The notes beneath the pieces are model-generated. The model was given only the letters and a program-made list of their open reading frames with translations. It did no database searches and was not told the DNA's origin. From Flavitalea plasmicola (GTDB lineage: Bacteria > Bacteroidota > Bacteroidia > Chitinophagales > Chitinophagaceae): 64,000 nucleotides of DNA. How positions within the stretch are numbered: position 1 is the first letter of the stretch; each line of letters opens with the position of its first letter. The stretch is from positions 62,001 to 126,000 of the forward strand of contig NZ_JAUOTO010000005.1 in the NCBI RefSeq assembly GCF_030546645.1, written 5' to 3'. This document shows, piece by piece, positions 11,909 to 20,098 of this stretch. The translations under genes were made by a program, and so were the position numbers.

Positions 11909-12553
11909 ATGTTCTACCTGGTAAAGACGCCCTGGTGGCTAAAGAAATGGTATGGCAGCCTGGTTTGGGACCTCCCGCAAAAGGCGGGAGACAAAGTGCT
12001 TTACCTGACCTTCGATGACGGTCCGCATCCTGTGGCCACCCCCTTTGTGCTGGACGAGCTGCGCCGGTATGCCGCAAAGGCCACTTTCTTCTGCATCGGC
12101 AAGAACGTCCGGGAGCAGCCGCTGATCTACCGGCGGATCCTGGAAGACGGGCACCGGGTGGGCAATCACACGCAAAATCACCTCAACGGGTGGAAGTCTT
12201 CGGACAAAGATTACCTGCACGACATCGGGGAAGCGGCCCGTTATATCGATTCGGCTCTTTTCCGTCCTCCTTACGGGAGGATCAGCGCTTTCCAGGCTTC
12301 GCTGCTGCGAAAGGCTCCTTTCCAGTTTGAAATCATCATGTGGGACGTGCTCAGCGCGGACTTCGACAGGGCGCTAAGCCCCGGGAGGTGCGCCCGCAAC
12401 GTGATACGGCATGCCCGCCCGGGATCTATCATTGTCTTCCATGACAGTGAAAAGGCATTTCCAAGACTCAAGGAGGCGCTGCCGGCGGTGCTTGCTCATT
12501 TTGGGGAGAAAGGTTACCGGTTCGAAAGTATCCGGCCGGTGGCGGTCCGCTGA
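11909..12553 (+). CDS. Polysaccharide deacetylase (NodB homology domain)
   Basis: Carbohydrate esterase family 4-type deacetylase of 214 residues, expected to remove N-acetyl groups from chitin-like or peptidoglycan-like sugars. The conserved motifs occur in order: TFDDGPHP (catalytic base and metal aspartate), the metal-binding pair in GNHTQNHLNGW, RPPYGR, the WDVLSADFD segment and FHDSEKAFPR (catalytic histidine). No signal peptide is evident; the N terminus MFYLVKTPWWLKKWYG is hydrophobic and may tether it. The start at 11909 was chosen over an upstream in-frame ATG lying inside the DUF6569 gene. It follows that gene by 11 bases. Confidence 0.92.
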   Translation: MFYLVKTPWWLKKWYGSLVWDLPQKAGDKVLYLTFDDGPHPVATPFVLDELRRYAAKATFFCIGKNVREQPLIYRRILEDGHRVGNHTQNHLNGWKSSDKDYLHDIGEAARYIDSALFRPPYGRISAFQASLLRKAPFQFEIIMWDVLSADFDRALSPGRCARNVIRHARPGSIIVFHDSEKAFPRLKEALPAVLAHFGEKGYRFESIRPVAVR

Positions 12554-12733
12554 TTTGGCATGATTTCAGTAAACAACTTCATGGTTAGCCGAATGGCTGT
12601 ATACATTGCGGAAAATACGGTGGCAATTTTGTGACGGAAAACATCATTTCCGGCGTGATCAAACAGTGATAAGTATGCGCTGTACAGGGCAGAAAAAGGG
12701 GCTGAAAGGCCCGTCAATGCTATAAAATAAATT

Positions 12734-12763
12734 GGGCCTGGGTAGACACCCTGGCCCGTTTTT
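12734..12763 (+). terminator. Rho-independent terminator
   Basis: Hairpin with arms GGGCCTGGGT and ACCCTGGCCC (one internal T-T mismatch), loop AGAC, followed by GTTTTT. It lies 181 bases after the deacetylase stop codon. The 394-bp gap between that gene and tatD holds no coding sequence I can recognise. A second short hairpin (GGGC-TGAAAG-GCCC) lies just before the terminator. Confidence 0.75.
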
Positions 12764-12947
12764 AATCCGTACCCTATGAAAACTGGTTTAAAGGTAAATC
12801 TTTTTTTGATTTATCCAAAGTAATTTACGGGGGCGGCACAATAAGGTTTTTTATCTGCAGCAGGAATATTCGCTGCGCCCGTCTGGATAATAACGCACTG
12901 ATATGCTGGTTTTTGGGGATATTTGCGACGGACAAGTCTCTATTCAT

Positions 12948-13715
12948 ATGCAACTGATCGACACGCATTGTCATTTGTACAACAAGGAGTTTACCCGGGA
13001 TATCGATGAAGTAATACATCGGGCTGAGAAAGAAGGAGTTGAGAAATTCTATTTACCTGCCGTGGACAGCGAGTCCCACGATGCGCTGCTATCGCTGGAG
13101 CAGCAGTACCCGGGCAAGTGCATCGGCATGATGGGGCTACATCCGACATCCGTGAAAGAGGAATATGTGTCGGAACTGAAGCGGGTGGAAGACTGGTTGC
13201 AGCGGCGCGCCTGGGTGGCAGTGGGCGAGATCGGCCTTGACTTTTACTGGGACAGGACGTTTGAAAAGCAGCAGTACCAGGCTTTTCACCAGCAGATCGA
13301 ATGGGCGCTGCACTACCGTATCCCCATCGTCATTCATTCCCGGGAGTCGATGCAGGAGAGCATCGGCGTGGTGCGGGAGCATCAAAAGGGGGATCTCCGT
13401 GGCATTTTCCATTGTTTCACCGGGGGGTATGAAGCTGCCCGCCAGATCATTGACCTGGGTTTGTACCTGGGCATTGGGGGCGTGCTGACGTACAAGAATT
13501 CCGGCCTGGGGGAGGCGCTGAAGGATCTGCCCCTGGAAAGTATGGTGCTGGAGACGGATGCGCCCTACCTGAGTCCTGTGCCTTTCCGGGGAAAACGCAA
13601 TGAGAGCAGCTATCTTAAGTATGTCGTGGCGAAGCTGGCGGAGGTGAAGGGGGTGACGCCGGAAGAAGTAGCCCGGATCACGACGGAGAATGCTCAAAAA
13701 ATATTCGGAAGCTAA
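12948..13715 (+). CDS. tatD: TatD family metal-dependent hydrolase / DNase
   Basis: Cytoplasmic TatD-type nuclease with a TIM-barrel fold, 255 residues. The first metal-binding motif DTHCHL is at residues 5-10. Further family signatures are [29 protein letters not shown] and [19 protein letters not shown]. The start at 12948 ([11 protein letters not shown]) matches family N termini; an in-frame ATG 45 bases upstream adds unrelated residues. Characterised members act as 3'-5' exonucleases or in DNA repair and turnover. The gene is followed closely by the tRNA-Ser promoter. Confidence 0.93.
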   Translation: MQLIDTHCHLYNKEFTRDIDEVIHRAEKEGVEKFYLPAVDSESHDALLSLEQQYPGKCIGMMGLHPTSVKEEYVSELKRVEDWLQRRAWVAVGEIGLDFYWDRTFEKQQYQAFHQQIEWALHYRIPIVIHSRESMQESIGVVREHQKGDLRGIFHCFTGGYEAARQIIDLGLYLGIGGVLTYKNSGLGEALKDLPLESMVLETDAPYLSPVPFRGKRNESSYLKYVVAKLAEVKGVTPEEVARITTENAQKIFGS

Positions 13716-13727
13716 GCTGGGAAATTG

Positions 13728-13735
13728 TATTTTTG
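13728..13735 (+). promoter_or_regulatory. -7 promoter box of tRNA-Ser
   Basis: TATTTTTG matches TAnnTTTG and lies ten bases before the first base of the tRNA. Confidence 0.55.
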
Positions 13736-13745
13736 CGGCCCTTCA

Positions 13746-13832
13746 GGAGAGGTGTCCGAGTGGTTGAAGGAGCACGCCTGGAAAGTGTGTATACTCGAAA
13801 GGGTATCGCGGGTTCGAATCCCGCCCTCTCCG
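13746..13832 (+). tRNA. tRNA-Ser (anticodon GGA)
   Basis: Complete 87-base type II tRNA. The acceptor arms GGAGAGG (13746-13752) and CCTCTCC (13825-13831) pair fully, with discriminator G at 13832. The anticodon loop CTGGAAA gives anticodon GGA, which reads UCC and UCU serine codons. A long variable arm, as expected for serine, and a T arm with GGTTCGAATCC are present. CA follows the discriminator base, but a complete CCA is not encoded. This gene marks a sharp change from dense GC-rich chromosome to patchy accessory DNA, and several downstream repeats resemble its 3' end. Confidence 0.97.
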
Positions 13833-13850
13833 CAAACTTAAGAAAAGAAG

Positions 13851-13873
13851 TGCCCCCGATAGGGGGCATTTTT
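13851..13873 (+). terminator. Rho-independent terminator of tRNA-Ser
   Basis: Seven-base-pair stem TGCCCCC / GGGGGCA with loop GATA, followed by five T residues, 18 bases after the tRNA. Confidence 0.85.
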
Positions 13874-14023
13874 CGTTTCCGGCAGCGTGGCAAGCGCGGC
13901 TACCAGAAGATTGAAGAAGAGAAAGCATTTACCAGGGCTTGGGCAGGCTTGCCAAAGCGGACGGGGGCGAAAAAGGACGCACGCAGTGCGGCACTTCTTT
14001 TCTTTGTTTGACACCCCCCACCT

Positions 14024-14076
14024 GGGATCACCGGAGTCGTCCGTCGAGGGCGCGTAGGTAATCCCGCCCTCGGCGC
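14024..14076 (+). repeat. tRNA-Ser-like repeat, copy A
   Basis: First of three closely similar 53-54-bp copies (A, B, C) plus more diverged ones. It begins GGGATCACCGGAGTCGTCC and ends GGTAATCCCGCCCTCGGCGC. The last 20 bases resemble the T-arm/acceptor 3' end of the tRNA-Ser gene. CGTCGAGGGCG and CGCCCTCGGCG form an inverted pair with one mismatch. Confidence 0.8.
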
Positions 14077-14108
14077 CTGGTCCGAAAGGAGTAGAATTAG
14101 GCAGAATT

Positions 14109-14546
14109 TTGCTTGGTTCTTCCTTTTTTTTGTTCGATAATGTCGTATTTTACTTCCTTAGTTCGCTTAATTTATATATAGTAAACCATACCTATTTCAA
14201 ACGATTCATTTTCTTCATGTCCATCGCAACGACCTATTTTATAAAGGCTCAGATTCCAGGGGCCGACATTAACCGCCTGTTAGATTTATATAAACGCGAA
14301 ATATTGATTCAAGGCGCCGAGTATGCACAAATAAATGGCAATGTTGTAGAATTCTCAGGAGGATCAAGCATCAGAAAATATGGGAATAAATTTGCTGGTT
14401 TTTCTCAAGGACAACTGGTCATAGAAGAAACGGAATCAGAATTTGAAATTCATCTCGAAGCTGATTCCCCCAAATGGATTTTGCTATTTGATGTTTATTT
14501 TACGAAACTCAGAAATGACCTTGAGAGAGAGCTACAAGAAGGGTAA
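14109..14546 (+). CDS. Small hypothetical protein between two repeat copies
   Basis: I do not recognise this 145-residue protein. The N-terminal third is hydrophobic and irregular, and a later ATG at 14217 (MSIATTYFIKAQIPG) may be the real start, giving 109 residues with a short exported-type N terminus. The remainder is soluble with a beta-rich pattern (GNVVEFSGGSSIRKYG, GQLVIEETESEFEIHL). It is the only gene between repeat copies A and B and has a clearly lower GC content than the genes before the tRNA, suggesting acquisition together with the repeats. Confidence 0.5.
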   Translation: MLGSSFFLFDNVVFYFLSSLNLYIVNHTYFKRFIFFMSIATTYFIKAQIPGADINRLLDLYKREILIQGAEYAQINGNVVEFSGGSSIRKYGNKFAGFSQGQLVIEETESEFEIHLEADSPKWILLFDVYFTKLRNDLERELQEG

Positions 14547-14564
14547 CTTAAGCCTCACCCTTAC

Positions 14565-14617
14565 GGGATCACGGAGTCGTCCGTCGAGGGCGCGGAGGTA
14601 ATCCCTCCTTCTCCGCA
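14565..14617 (+). repeat. tRNA-Ser-like repeat, copy B
   Basis: Begins GGGATCACGGAGTCGTCC and ends TCCTTCTCCGCA, the copy with the closest match to the CTCTCCGCA end of tRNA-Ser. It starts 18 bases after the preceding gene. A weak hairpin with a T run (CTTCA...TGAAG, then TATTTTT) follows at about 14640-14672. The rest of the gap to 14894 has no gene I can recognise. Confidence 0.8.
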
Positions 14618-14894
14618 AAACATGGGATCCATCGAACTGCCTTCACAGTTATCTATACTGAAGGTATTTTTCGATTTAAACTTCTGACTTTCGCCGATCT
14701 AAATTGTAGAGATCTTAAAGCTCATAAAGAATTGCTTACAGAAATCGATTCACTCCCCGATGGTTGAATCCTACGGGTTTTTGGCCAGTTCACGTCCCAG
14801 AATATGATTAGCTCCTGGCACTGCCGCTTGGTACCTTTAAAATCTACATCCTTCTATAGGCCGTCTATTGCCTTCTTCTAAGTAGTACTGATAA

Positions 14895-15251
14895 TTATTT
14901 ACCGATAACTTTCTTACGATGAACCAAACCCCATAAATGAAGCTCATCTAATAACTTTTCAAGCGACAATCCATGTGGCGTTATTGAATACTCGACAGTC
15001 GGTGGAAAAGTATCATAAACATCTCGGCGAACAAGCTTATTTGCTTCCAAACTCTTTAACTCTTTGGACAACGTTTTATCCGTAATTCCAGAGACTTCTT
15101 TTGCTATCTGCTTAAACCTCTTGGGCTTTTCTGCCAATGAAAACAAGATCAGTAATTTCCATCTTCCTTCTAGCGCTTCAAGAGCATCTTTGATAGAAAG
15201 CATTGTTTTGGGACAACCAGCTTTTGACAACATAACTTTTAGTTTCTGCAT
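14895..15251 (-). CDS. HxlR family transcriptional regulator
   Basis: Winged-helix DNA-binding regulator of the HxlR/MarR-like type, 118 residues from the chosen start. The family signature appears as CPKTMLSIKDALEALEGRWK then LLILFSLAEKPKRFKQIAKE and ITDKTLSKELKSLEANKLV (recognition helix). A second in-frame ATG at 15296 adds 15 residues, but it nearly coincides with the expected transcription start, so 15251 is preferred. It is divergent from a DoxX family gene, a common arrangement in which the HxlR protein controls the membrane protein and itself. Confidence 0.88.
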   Translation of the reverse strand: MQKLKVMLSKAGCPKTMLSIKDALEALEGRWKLLILFSLAEKPKRFKQIAKEVSGITDKTLSKELKSLEANKLVRRDVYDTFPPTVEYSITPHGLSLEKLLDELHLWGLVHRKKVIGK

Positions 15252-15303
15252 TACTTCCAAATTGGATAGCGCTTTCCAAACAGGAAGTAATATCATTTGG
15301 ATA

Positions 15304-15322
15304 GTAAAGGTATCTAAGTTTG
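15304..15322. promoter_or_regulatory. Divergent promoter boxes of hxlR-type gene and doxX-type gene
   Basis: TAAGTTTG at 15315-15322 is a plus-strand -7 box for the DoxX gene at 15343. On the minus strand, bases 15312-15305 read TACCTTTA, a near match for the regulator gene. The two almost abut, so a repressor bound here could shut both genes. Confidence 0.5.
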
Positions 15323-15342
15323 CGGCAACCAAAAAACAAGTT

Positions 15343-15741
15343 ATGCCAACAGAACAAAAGATATCAAAAAAGATAAACATTATCCTATGGATTGCACAAA
15401 CCCTTTTAGCTGCTGTCTTTATTTGGGCAGGGTTCATGAAAATATTTCTACCCAGCAATTTGCCGTTCCCCTGGATAAGAGACAATGCCAATCTTGCTCT
15501 AATTACAGGTGTCGTTGATCTATTGGCAGGAATTGGAATAATGTTGCCCGCCTTAATTCGCATAAAACCCGAACTAACAGCATATGCGGCATATGGAACG
15601 ATCGTCTTGATGATAGCGGCAAGCATTTTTCACATTTCAAGGGGTGAAGCAAAAGATATTGGCGTTAATATTTTTGTTATTGTCCTTGCGGCATTCATTG
15701 CATGGGGCAGGCAAAAGAAAGCACCACTAAAACCCAAATAA
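15343..15741 (+). CDS. DoxX family membrane protein
   Basis: Integral membrane protein of 132 residues with four hydrophobic segments and a family-typical first helix (ILWIAQTLLAAVFIWAGFMK). Later segments include LALITGVVDLLAGIGIMLP and AAYGTIVLMIAASIFHI. The DoxX family includes quinone-linked and redox-related membrane subunits, but the role of this stand-alone type is not established. The start at 15343 follows a good -7 box and places MPTEQKISKK before the first helix. It is divergent from an HxlR-type regulator, suggesting induction by a small molecule or redox stress. Confidence 0.85.
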   Translation: MPTEQKISKKINIILWIAQTLLAAVFIWAGFMKIFLPSNLPFPWIRDNANLALITGVVDLLAGIGIMLPALIRIKPELTAYAAYGTIVLMIAASIFHISRGEAKDIGVNIFVIVLAAFIAWGRQKKAPLKPK

Positions 15742-15846
15742 AGTTGACAAAATATTGGCTGGGGGCCTCTTCCTTATTTGTTTTTTTCCAGGAAGTCTAA
15801 AGTGAGCGTTAAATGGTAAAGGCATTGATTTGACGCCCTTCCCCTT

Positions 15847-15900
15847 GGGATCGCCGGAGTCGTCCGTCGAGGGCGCCGAGGTAATCCCGCCCTCGACGCA
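15847..15900 (+). repeat. tRNA-Ser-like repeat, copy C
   Basis: Begins GGGATCGCCGGAGTCGTCC and ends CCCGCCCTCGACGCA. It contains a perfect 11-bp inverted repeat, CGTCGAGGGCG (15865-15875) and CGCCCTCGACG (15888-15898), with a 12-base loop, the best-preserved hairpin of the family. It is followed by short AATCCA-type direct repeats and a terminator hairpin. Confidence 0.85.
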
Positions 15901-15950
15901 ATCCATGGGAATCCATCGGATTCCAATAGAATCCACGGGAATCCAAAGAA

Positions 15951-15984
15951 ATGCCTTCAGAATTGACGATCTGAAGGCATTTTT
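15951..15984 (+). terminator. Rho-independent terminator after repeat copy C
   Basis: Perfect 11-bp stem ATGCCTTCAGA / TCTGAAGGCAT (15951-15961 and 15970-15980), 8-base loop, then TTTTC. A degraded version of this hairpin follows copy B, and a further relative (TTACGATTTGAAGGCA) lies near 55492-55510. The remaining sequence up to 16262 has no gene I can recognise. Confidence 0.8.
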
Positions 15985-16262
15985 CTATTTAAATGTTATA
16001 CTCTTGGCTGGACCTAATTTGTGGGGAGCTTACAATATTCTCTTATGGGCACCTGCAAACTTCACGGCGTTAATCCTTTGACTGGCTTAAGAATGTATTG
16101 GAACTAGTTTCCGCGCACCCCATCAACAGAATCCTGGAGTTACTCCCGTATCATTGGAAGTCCAATACTCTTGACATAGTATAGCCTTCGCTGATATTGA
16201 CACAAAACAAAGAAGGGGCAAGCGGATTTCGGGTCTGTCATAAGACGCAAAGTTTACTCCCG

Positions 16263-17027
16263 TTATAAAGACACTGTATGCCAAACACAGTCTTGCCTTA
16301 AAGTCGTAATCTTGAATTGATTCCGTTTATGTCGCTTAAAGTTGGTAAAATCAAAAAGATAAACTCTTGCATTTTTTTCGTCCCAATACGCAGATTTATA
16401 TCTAATGGTCTTATTTGGAAATAACTCCTTTGAAATAATCTCCCAGTTTTTTTTAAGCCGGAGAGAACAACTATCCCAATTTTCATCAGGCTGTATACTA
16501 TTTCCATTCAAAACAACGCCTAAAAGTTTAGAGCTATCGGATAATTCAATTTTTTGGCAATGTAAAACTGAAAATAATAGTTCATCAATAATTTCACCTG
16601 CAGTTCCAATTGTATCGTTCAAATTTAGTGAATCTAAGCATGTGTTTAATTCGTTTTCGAAAGTACTGTTTATCCTTTTTTTGTTAGAATTTACGCTGTC
16701 AAATGAGAAGTTCCAATAATCGTAAAAAGTATTTGAGAAGAAAGGTATTCCGTAATATTTAAAGTCGGAATTTGAAATTAAAATTATTTGTTGCTTGTCA
16801 TCTACGGCATCAGGTTGGGAAAACAATTCGATGGATACTTTTGGTCTCCCAAATGAAACACTTCTTACAAGATGAAAATTATTTGACTGATTTTGAGGGT
16901 GAATTTTTAGTTGTGGAAATCTATTAATCAATCCCGAGAATATTTGTGTTTCCGTCTTTTGCTGTCTGCAACCGAAAGTAGACAGAAAGAAAAATAATGT
17001 AATAAAAGTCTTAAATAATTGCGTCAT
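16263..17027 (-). CDS. Hypothetical lipoprotein
   Basis: Unrecognised 254-residue protein. The N terminus is a lipoprotein signal (MTQLFKTFITLFFFLSTFGC), with the lipobox cysteine at residue 20, so the mature protein is probably anchored to a membrane facing the periplasm or cell surface. The mature part has no motif I can name; it is rich in Asn, Ser and Asp and looks like a mixed alpha/beta soluble domain. The gene is AT-rich compared with the first 13 kb of the window and stands alone, consistent with acquired DNA. Confidence 0.65.
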   Translation of the reverse strand: MTQLFKTFITLFFFLSTFGCRQQKTETQIFSGLINRFPQLKIHPQNQSNNFHLVRSVSFGRPKVSIELFSQPDAVDDKQQIILISNSDFKYYGIPFFSNTFYDYWNFSFDSVNSNKKRINSTFENELNTCLDSLNLNDTIGTAGEIIDELLFSVLHCQKIELSDSSKLLGVVLNGNSIQPDENWDSCSLRLKKNWEIISKELFPNKTIRYKSAYWDEKNARVYLFDFTNFKRHKRNQFKITTLRQDCVWHTVSL

Positions 17028-17110
17028 CTTTCTTTTTCAAATAAGATTAAAAATTACCTTATTTCCATAATTTGATTAGGTACTTCACCGGGAGGATACG
17101 GGACGAGTAA

Positions 17111-17237
17111 TTATGTAAGAAAAGCATAGTGCAGATATGCTACGATGAACCTTTTGAAGATCCGGTGTATGACAATATCAATGGCTGAAAATGAATGGGT
17201 TGACGACAAACGTTGGTGTAGAATCATTCGTCACTAA
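17111..17237 (+). pseudogene. Frameshifted gene remnant
   Basis: Two overlapping reading frames give one sensible peptide if a single-base shift is allowed: IVQICYDEPFEDPVYDNIN, then AENEWVDDKRWCRIIRH and stop at 17235-17237. There is no start codon. I cannot identify the parent family. It lies in the otherwise empty 409-bp gap between two minus-strand genes. Confidence 0.35.
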
Positions 17238-17436
17238 TTCAAATGGCAGTTCACCGTTGGCTTACCTTTCCCGGCTATATTCCAACATGCCTAGCTTCAG
17301 TTGCTTCCTTAAATTTCGGCATCCGAGCTAGTCCAATGGGCAGGTTTCGATCGACATAAAACTTTTAGAGGACGAGATCGTTCAGAAATCGAGCCGATTT
17401 AGTATAGATTACTTCATATAGCCAACGCTAAATCAC

Positions 17437-17967
17437 TTAATTGCTATGTTCTCGACCGAATGAAGAATTGTCTCGTTCTGCAATATATTCCTTTATGAAA
17501 TTAACATGTTCCTGCAATATCCCATTTGAATTAGTTACTGCCAGATCAAGAAGTGATTTAGCCTTTTCGTCATAAGGCATTTCTTCCCCCCATAGTAGTT
17601 TGTCTAAAACACCTAAACCCCACTCAATTACGTTTGGATCATTTAAAAATTCCTCAATCCAGGAAATAGAAATAGGGTTTGCCATTTGCTTGATAAACCA
17701 AACAGCCTGCGATGCCCTTTCTCCTGTTGACGACTTGTAAATTTGGTATGCATATAAGACGGCCTTTTCAGATCGCAGCAGCCGAAGACAATTCATTGCC
17801 ACTTCCTGACCTCGCTTCATAGATATGCTATATTCTACAGTGGCTGTTATCCATTCATCCCCTAAGATTGTTTCAAATGCTGCTGTGGCATAATCATCCC
17901 CACCTGCTTCGCCATCCTCTCGAATTGATCCAATTTGCCTTCCTATTTCAGCCCAATCTGTGATCAT
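17437..17967 (-). CDS. HEAT-like helical protein, possibly an immunity-type protein
   Basis: Soluble 176-residue, almost entirely helical protein. Residues about 24-130 look like HEAT-type helix pairs (AAFETILGDEWITATVEYSI, GQEVAMNCLRLLRSEKAVLY, DPNVIEWGLGVLDKLLWG). The pattern of Trp/Asp-rich short helices resembles small immunity proteins encoded beside polymorphic toxins, but no toxin gene is present on either side, so this is only a resemblance. Orphan immunity genes are common debris in acquired islands. Function is otherwise unknown. Confidence 0.55.
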   Translation of the reverse strand: MITDWAEIGRQIGSIREDGEAGGDDYATAAFETILGDEWITATVEYSISMKRGQEVAMNCLRLLRSEKAVLYAYQIYKSSTGERASQAVWFIKQMANPISISWIEEFLNDPNVIEWGLGVLDKLLWGEEMPYDEKAKSLLDLAVTNSNGILQEHVNFIKEYIAERDNSSFGREHSN

Positions 17968-18154
17968 GACTATTTTTTGTTAAATAAATTTTGAAAATAC
18001 TTGGTTCGAATAGCCATAAGGATGACCTTATTGAACTTGAACCATTTTTCAGTTGATCTTGAATTGGTTGAAAAGATAGGCAAAATATATTTAAAAGGGA
18101 AAACTCCAAATCCACCCAAAAGGCCCGGTTTTTTTTACATGGAGACCAGCATTG

Positions 18155-18859
18155 TTATAAGCCCAAAATTTTAAAAAAGCCATTTTTATAATTGCTGCCT
18201 AAAGGAATTTCCTTTTTACCGATAAAAACCAGGTTACCCTGCAAACGGGTGATTTTTGACGTGTTGACAATAAATGACCGGTGTACCCTCGAAAACAGGG
18301 CTGCGGGCAATTGTTTTTCTATGGCGGATAAGGGCATCGTGGACAACAGGGCCTCTTCCATCGTAACAACTTTGGTATTATTTCTGCTGGCTTCTAAAAA
18401 TAAAATCCGGTCGAAATTTATTCTATGGATCATCCCTTCTGTACGGACGAACAGATATTCATGCTGATTCTCCGATGGCTTGATTGAAGCAGTCGTTTTC
18501 TGCTTACCGATATTTTCTGCCACTTTATCTATAGCCATAATAAACCGATCAAGAGAAAAAGGCTTGACAAGGTAATCGCATACGGCCAGATCGAAAGCCT
18601 CCGAAGCGTATTCCTTATAAGCGGTCGTGAAAATTACCTGGGGGGGATTTTTAAGTGTTTTCACCAGGTCGAGCCCGCTGAGGACAGGCATATTGATATC
18701 TATAAACAGCAAGTCAACCTCTAGTTGCTGTAAATTCTCCCGTGCCTGAAAAGCATCACTGCATGTTCCGACAACCTGGAGGGTAGGAAGGTGTTTACAG
18801 TACTCGATCAGTATCTCCCGTGCAACGGGAGCGTCGTCGACAATAAGGCAATTGATCAT
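18155..18859 (-). CDS. LytTR family response regulator
   Basis: Response regulator of 234 residues with an N-terminal receiver domain (residues about 1-115) and a C-terminal LytTR DNA-binding domain (about 135-234). The phosphoacceptor aspartate lies in LLFIDINMPVLSGLDL, the conserved Lys in CDYLVKPFSLDRF. The LytTR part shows ILFLEASRNNTKVV and RVHRSFIVNTSKI. It overlaps the histidine kinase gene by four bases, so the two are cotranscribed and translationally coupled. The divergent ABC exporter genes at 20099-21781 are the likely targets. Confidence 0.93.
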   Translation of the reverse strand: MINCLIVDDAPVAREILIEYCKHLPTLQVVGTCSDAFQARENLQQLEVDLLFIDINMPVLSGLDLVKTLKNPPQVIFTTAYKEYASEAFDLAVCDYLVKPFSLDRFIMAIDKVAENIGKQKTTASIKPSENQHEYLFVRTEGMIHRINFDRILFLEASRNNTKVVTMEEALLSTMPLSAIEKQLPAALFSRVHRSFIVNTSKITRLQGNLVFIGKKEIPLGSNYKNGFFKILGL

Positions 18860-19896
18860 ACTTCAGCTGCTTTTAAACGAAGGTCAACAGTATAAATCCC
18901 GTTTTCATTCTTTGTATCGTAAAAATAGTCGTTTCCGTAGATCAGGGCCAGCCTTTTCAGCGTATGGCTTAGACCGACCCCCGATGATTCTTTCAAGATT
19001 GTTTGCGGCTGGCCGGCTGGCTGATAGGAATTTTTTAGGGTGAAGTGAATCCACCCCTCTCTGATATGTAAGGTAATAGCGATAAATACCCTGGACTCAC
19101 GGGTGTTTTTTGAATGTTTGAAGGCATTTTCTACAAAAACGATGAGTAACATAGGTGCAATCCGTAGGTGTTCGTCATCAATAGCTTCCAGATCCGTTTC
19201 CAATAATAGCTTGTCGCCTGTTTGAATTTTTTCAAACTCAATATAATTATGAATGTACAACAGTTCATTTTTAAGCGGTATAAACCGTTCTCTCGTCTCA
19301 TAGATCGAATATCGCAGGAGTTCCGATAGTTTGAGCAGCAATGATGGAACTCTTTGGTGCTGGGTGATTGAAATGCCGTAAATATTATTCAGTGTGTTGA
19401 AGAGGAAATGCGGACTCAGTTGGGAGAGCAACAGGCGGAGTTCGCTTTCTTTCTGTTCCTCCCGGATCCTGGCCTCGGTCACCTGTCTGAGTATGCTGTT
19501 CCGCACAAGGGCGATAGATAAACCCAAAAAAATGAAAAGGACGACCAGCGGAAAGCAGACCGCGAGGTATTGTACGAAATAATGGGGGATACTGCCCCTG
19601 AACAACCAAGCCGCACCAGTTGCGCCCATTATGGACAGTATCAGAACACTTAAAAGCAGACTTCTCAGGAACGGAGCCCGGATGCCCCCTGATAACCACC
19701 GTTTACCGCTCCACCTGCCAGCATAGGTACAGCCTAGAATAAAAAGACAGGTCAACAAAGCTGGAAATTCGATACCCCTGTTGTCACTTAATACGACCGG
19801 GATGGCAAACAATAGCACGAACAACAGACAGAAGAAAACATGCACCCCAATTTTGGAGGTGATTAACTTACCGATCAGGAGTTCCAGCTCTTTCAT
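18856..19896 (-). CDS. LytS-type sensor histidine kinase
   Basis: Membrane sensor kinase of 346 residues. The N-terminal 130 residues contain four probable membrane helices with little extracellular loop, then a His_kinase domain with the signature LSPHFLFNTLNNIYGISI (phosphoacceptor His) and a truncated-type ATPase domain with VENAFKHSK and GVGLSHTLKRL. The start at 19896 is chosen over an in-frame ATG at 19944 because MKELELLIGKLI leads directly into the first helix. It is paired with the LytTR regulator (four-base overlap). Kinases with almost no extracellular part often sense membrane stress or signal through the neighbouring ABC transporter. Confidence 0.92.
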   Translation of the reverse strand: MKELELLIGKLITSKIGVHVFFCLLFVLLFAIPVVLSDNRGIEFPALLTCLFILGCTYAGRWSGKRWLSGGIRAPFLRSLLLSVLILSIMGATGAAWLFRGSIPHYFVQYLAVCFPLVVLFIFLGLSIALVRNSILRQVTEARIREEQKESELRLLLSQLSPHFLFNTLNNIYGISITQHQRVPSLLLKLSELLRYSIYETRERFIPLKNELLYIHNYIEFEKIQTGDKLLLETDLEAIDDEHLRIAPMLLIVFVENAFKHSKNTRESRVFIAITLHIREGWIHFTLKNSYQPAGQPQTILKESSGVGLSHTLKRLALIYGNDYFYDTKNENGIYTVDLRLKAAEV

Positions 19897-20098
19897 GGTA
19901 TAAAGATGCGAAATCAGTGATAGAATCAAAGCGTCGATGCTCAAAAGCGGATTTGCCGTGCTGAATCGTCAAAATAACCGGATGAGCCTTTGAGCGCCTG
20001 AGACAGCTTTTCGGACAGCTGAAAACTGCCTTCTGTCCGCCTGAATTTTGAGAACCGGTTTTACCATGAATATTTGTCGTATCAATCAAGTATAAATT

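Noticed and set aside
13733-14011. Reading frame running through the tRNA-Ser gene
   Set aside because: It overlaps the complete tRNA and its terminator, starts in the promoter and has no homology that I recognise.
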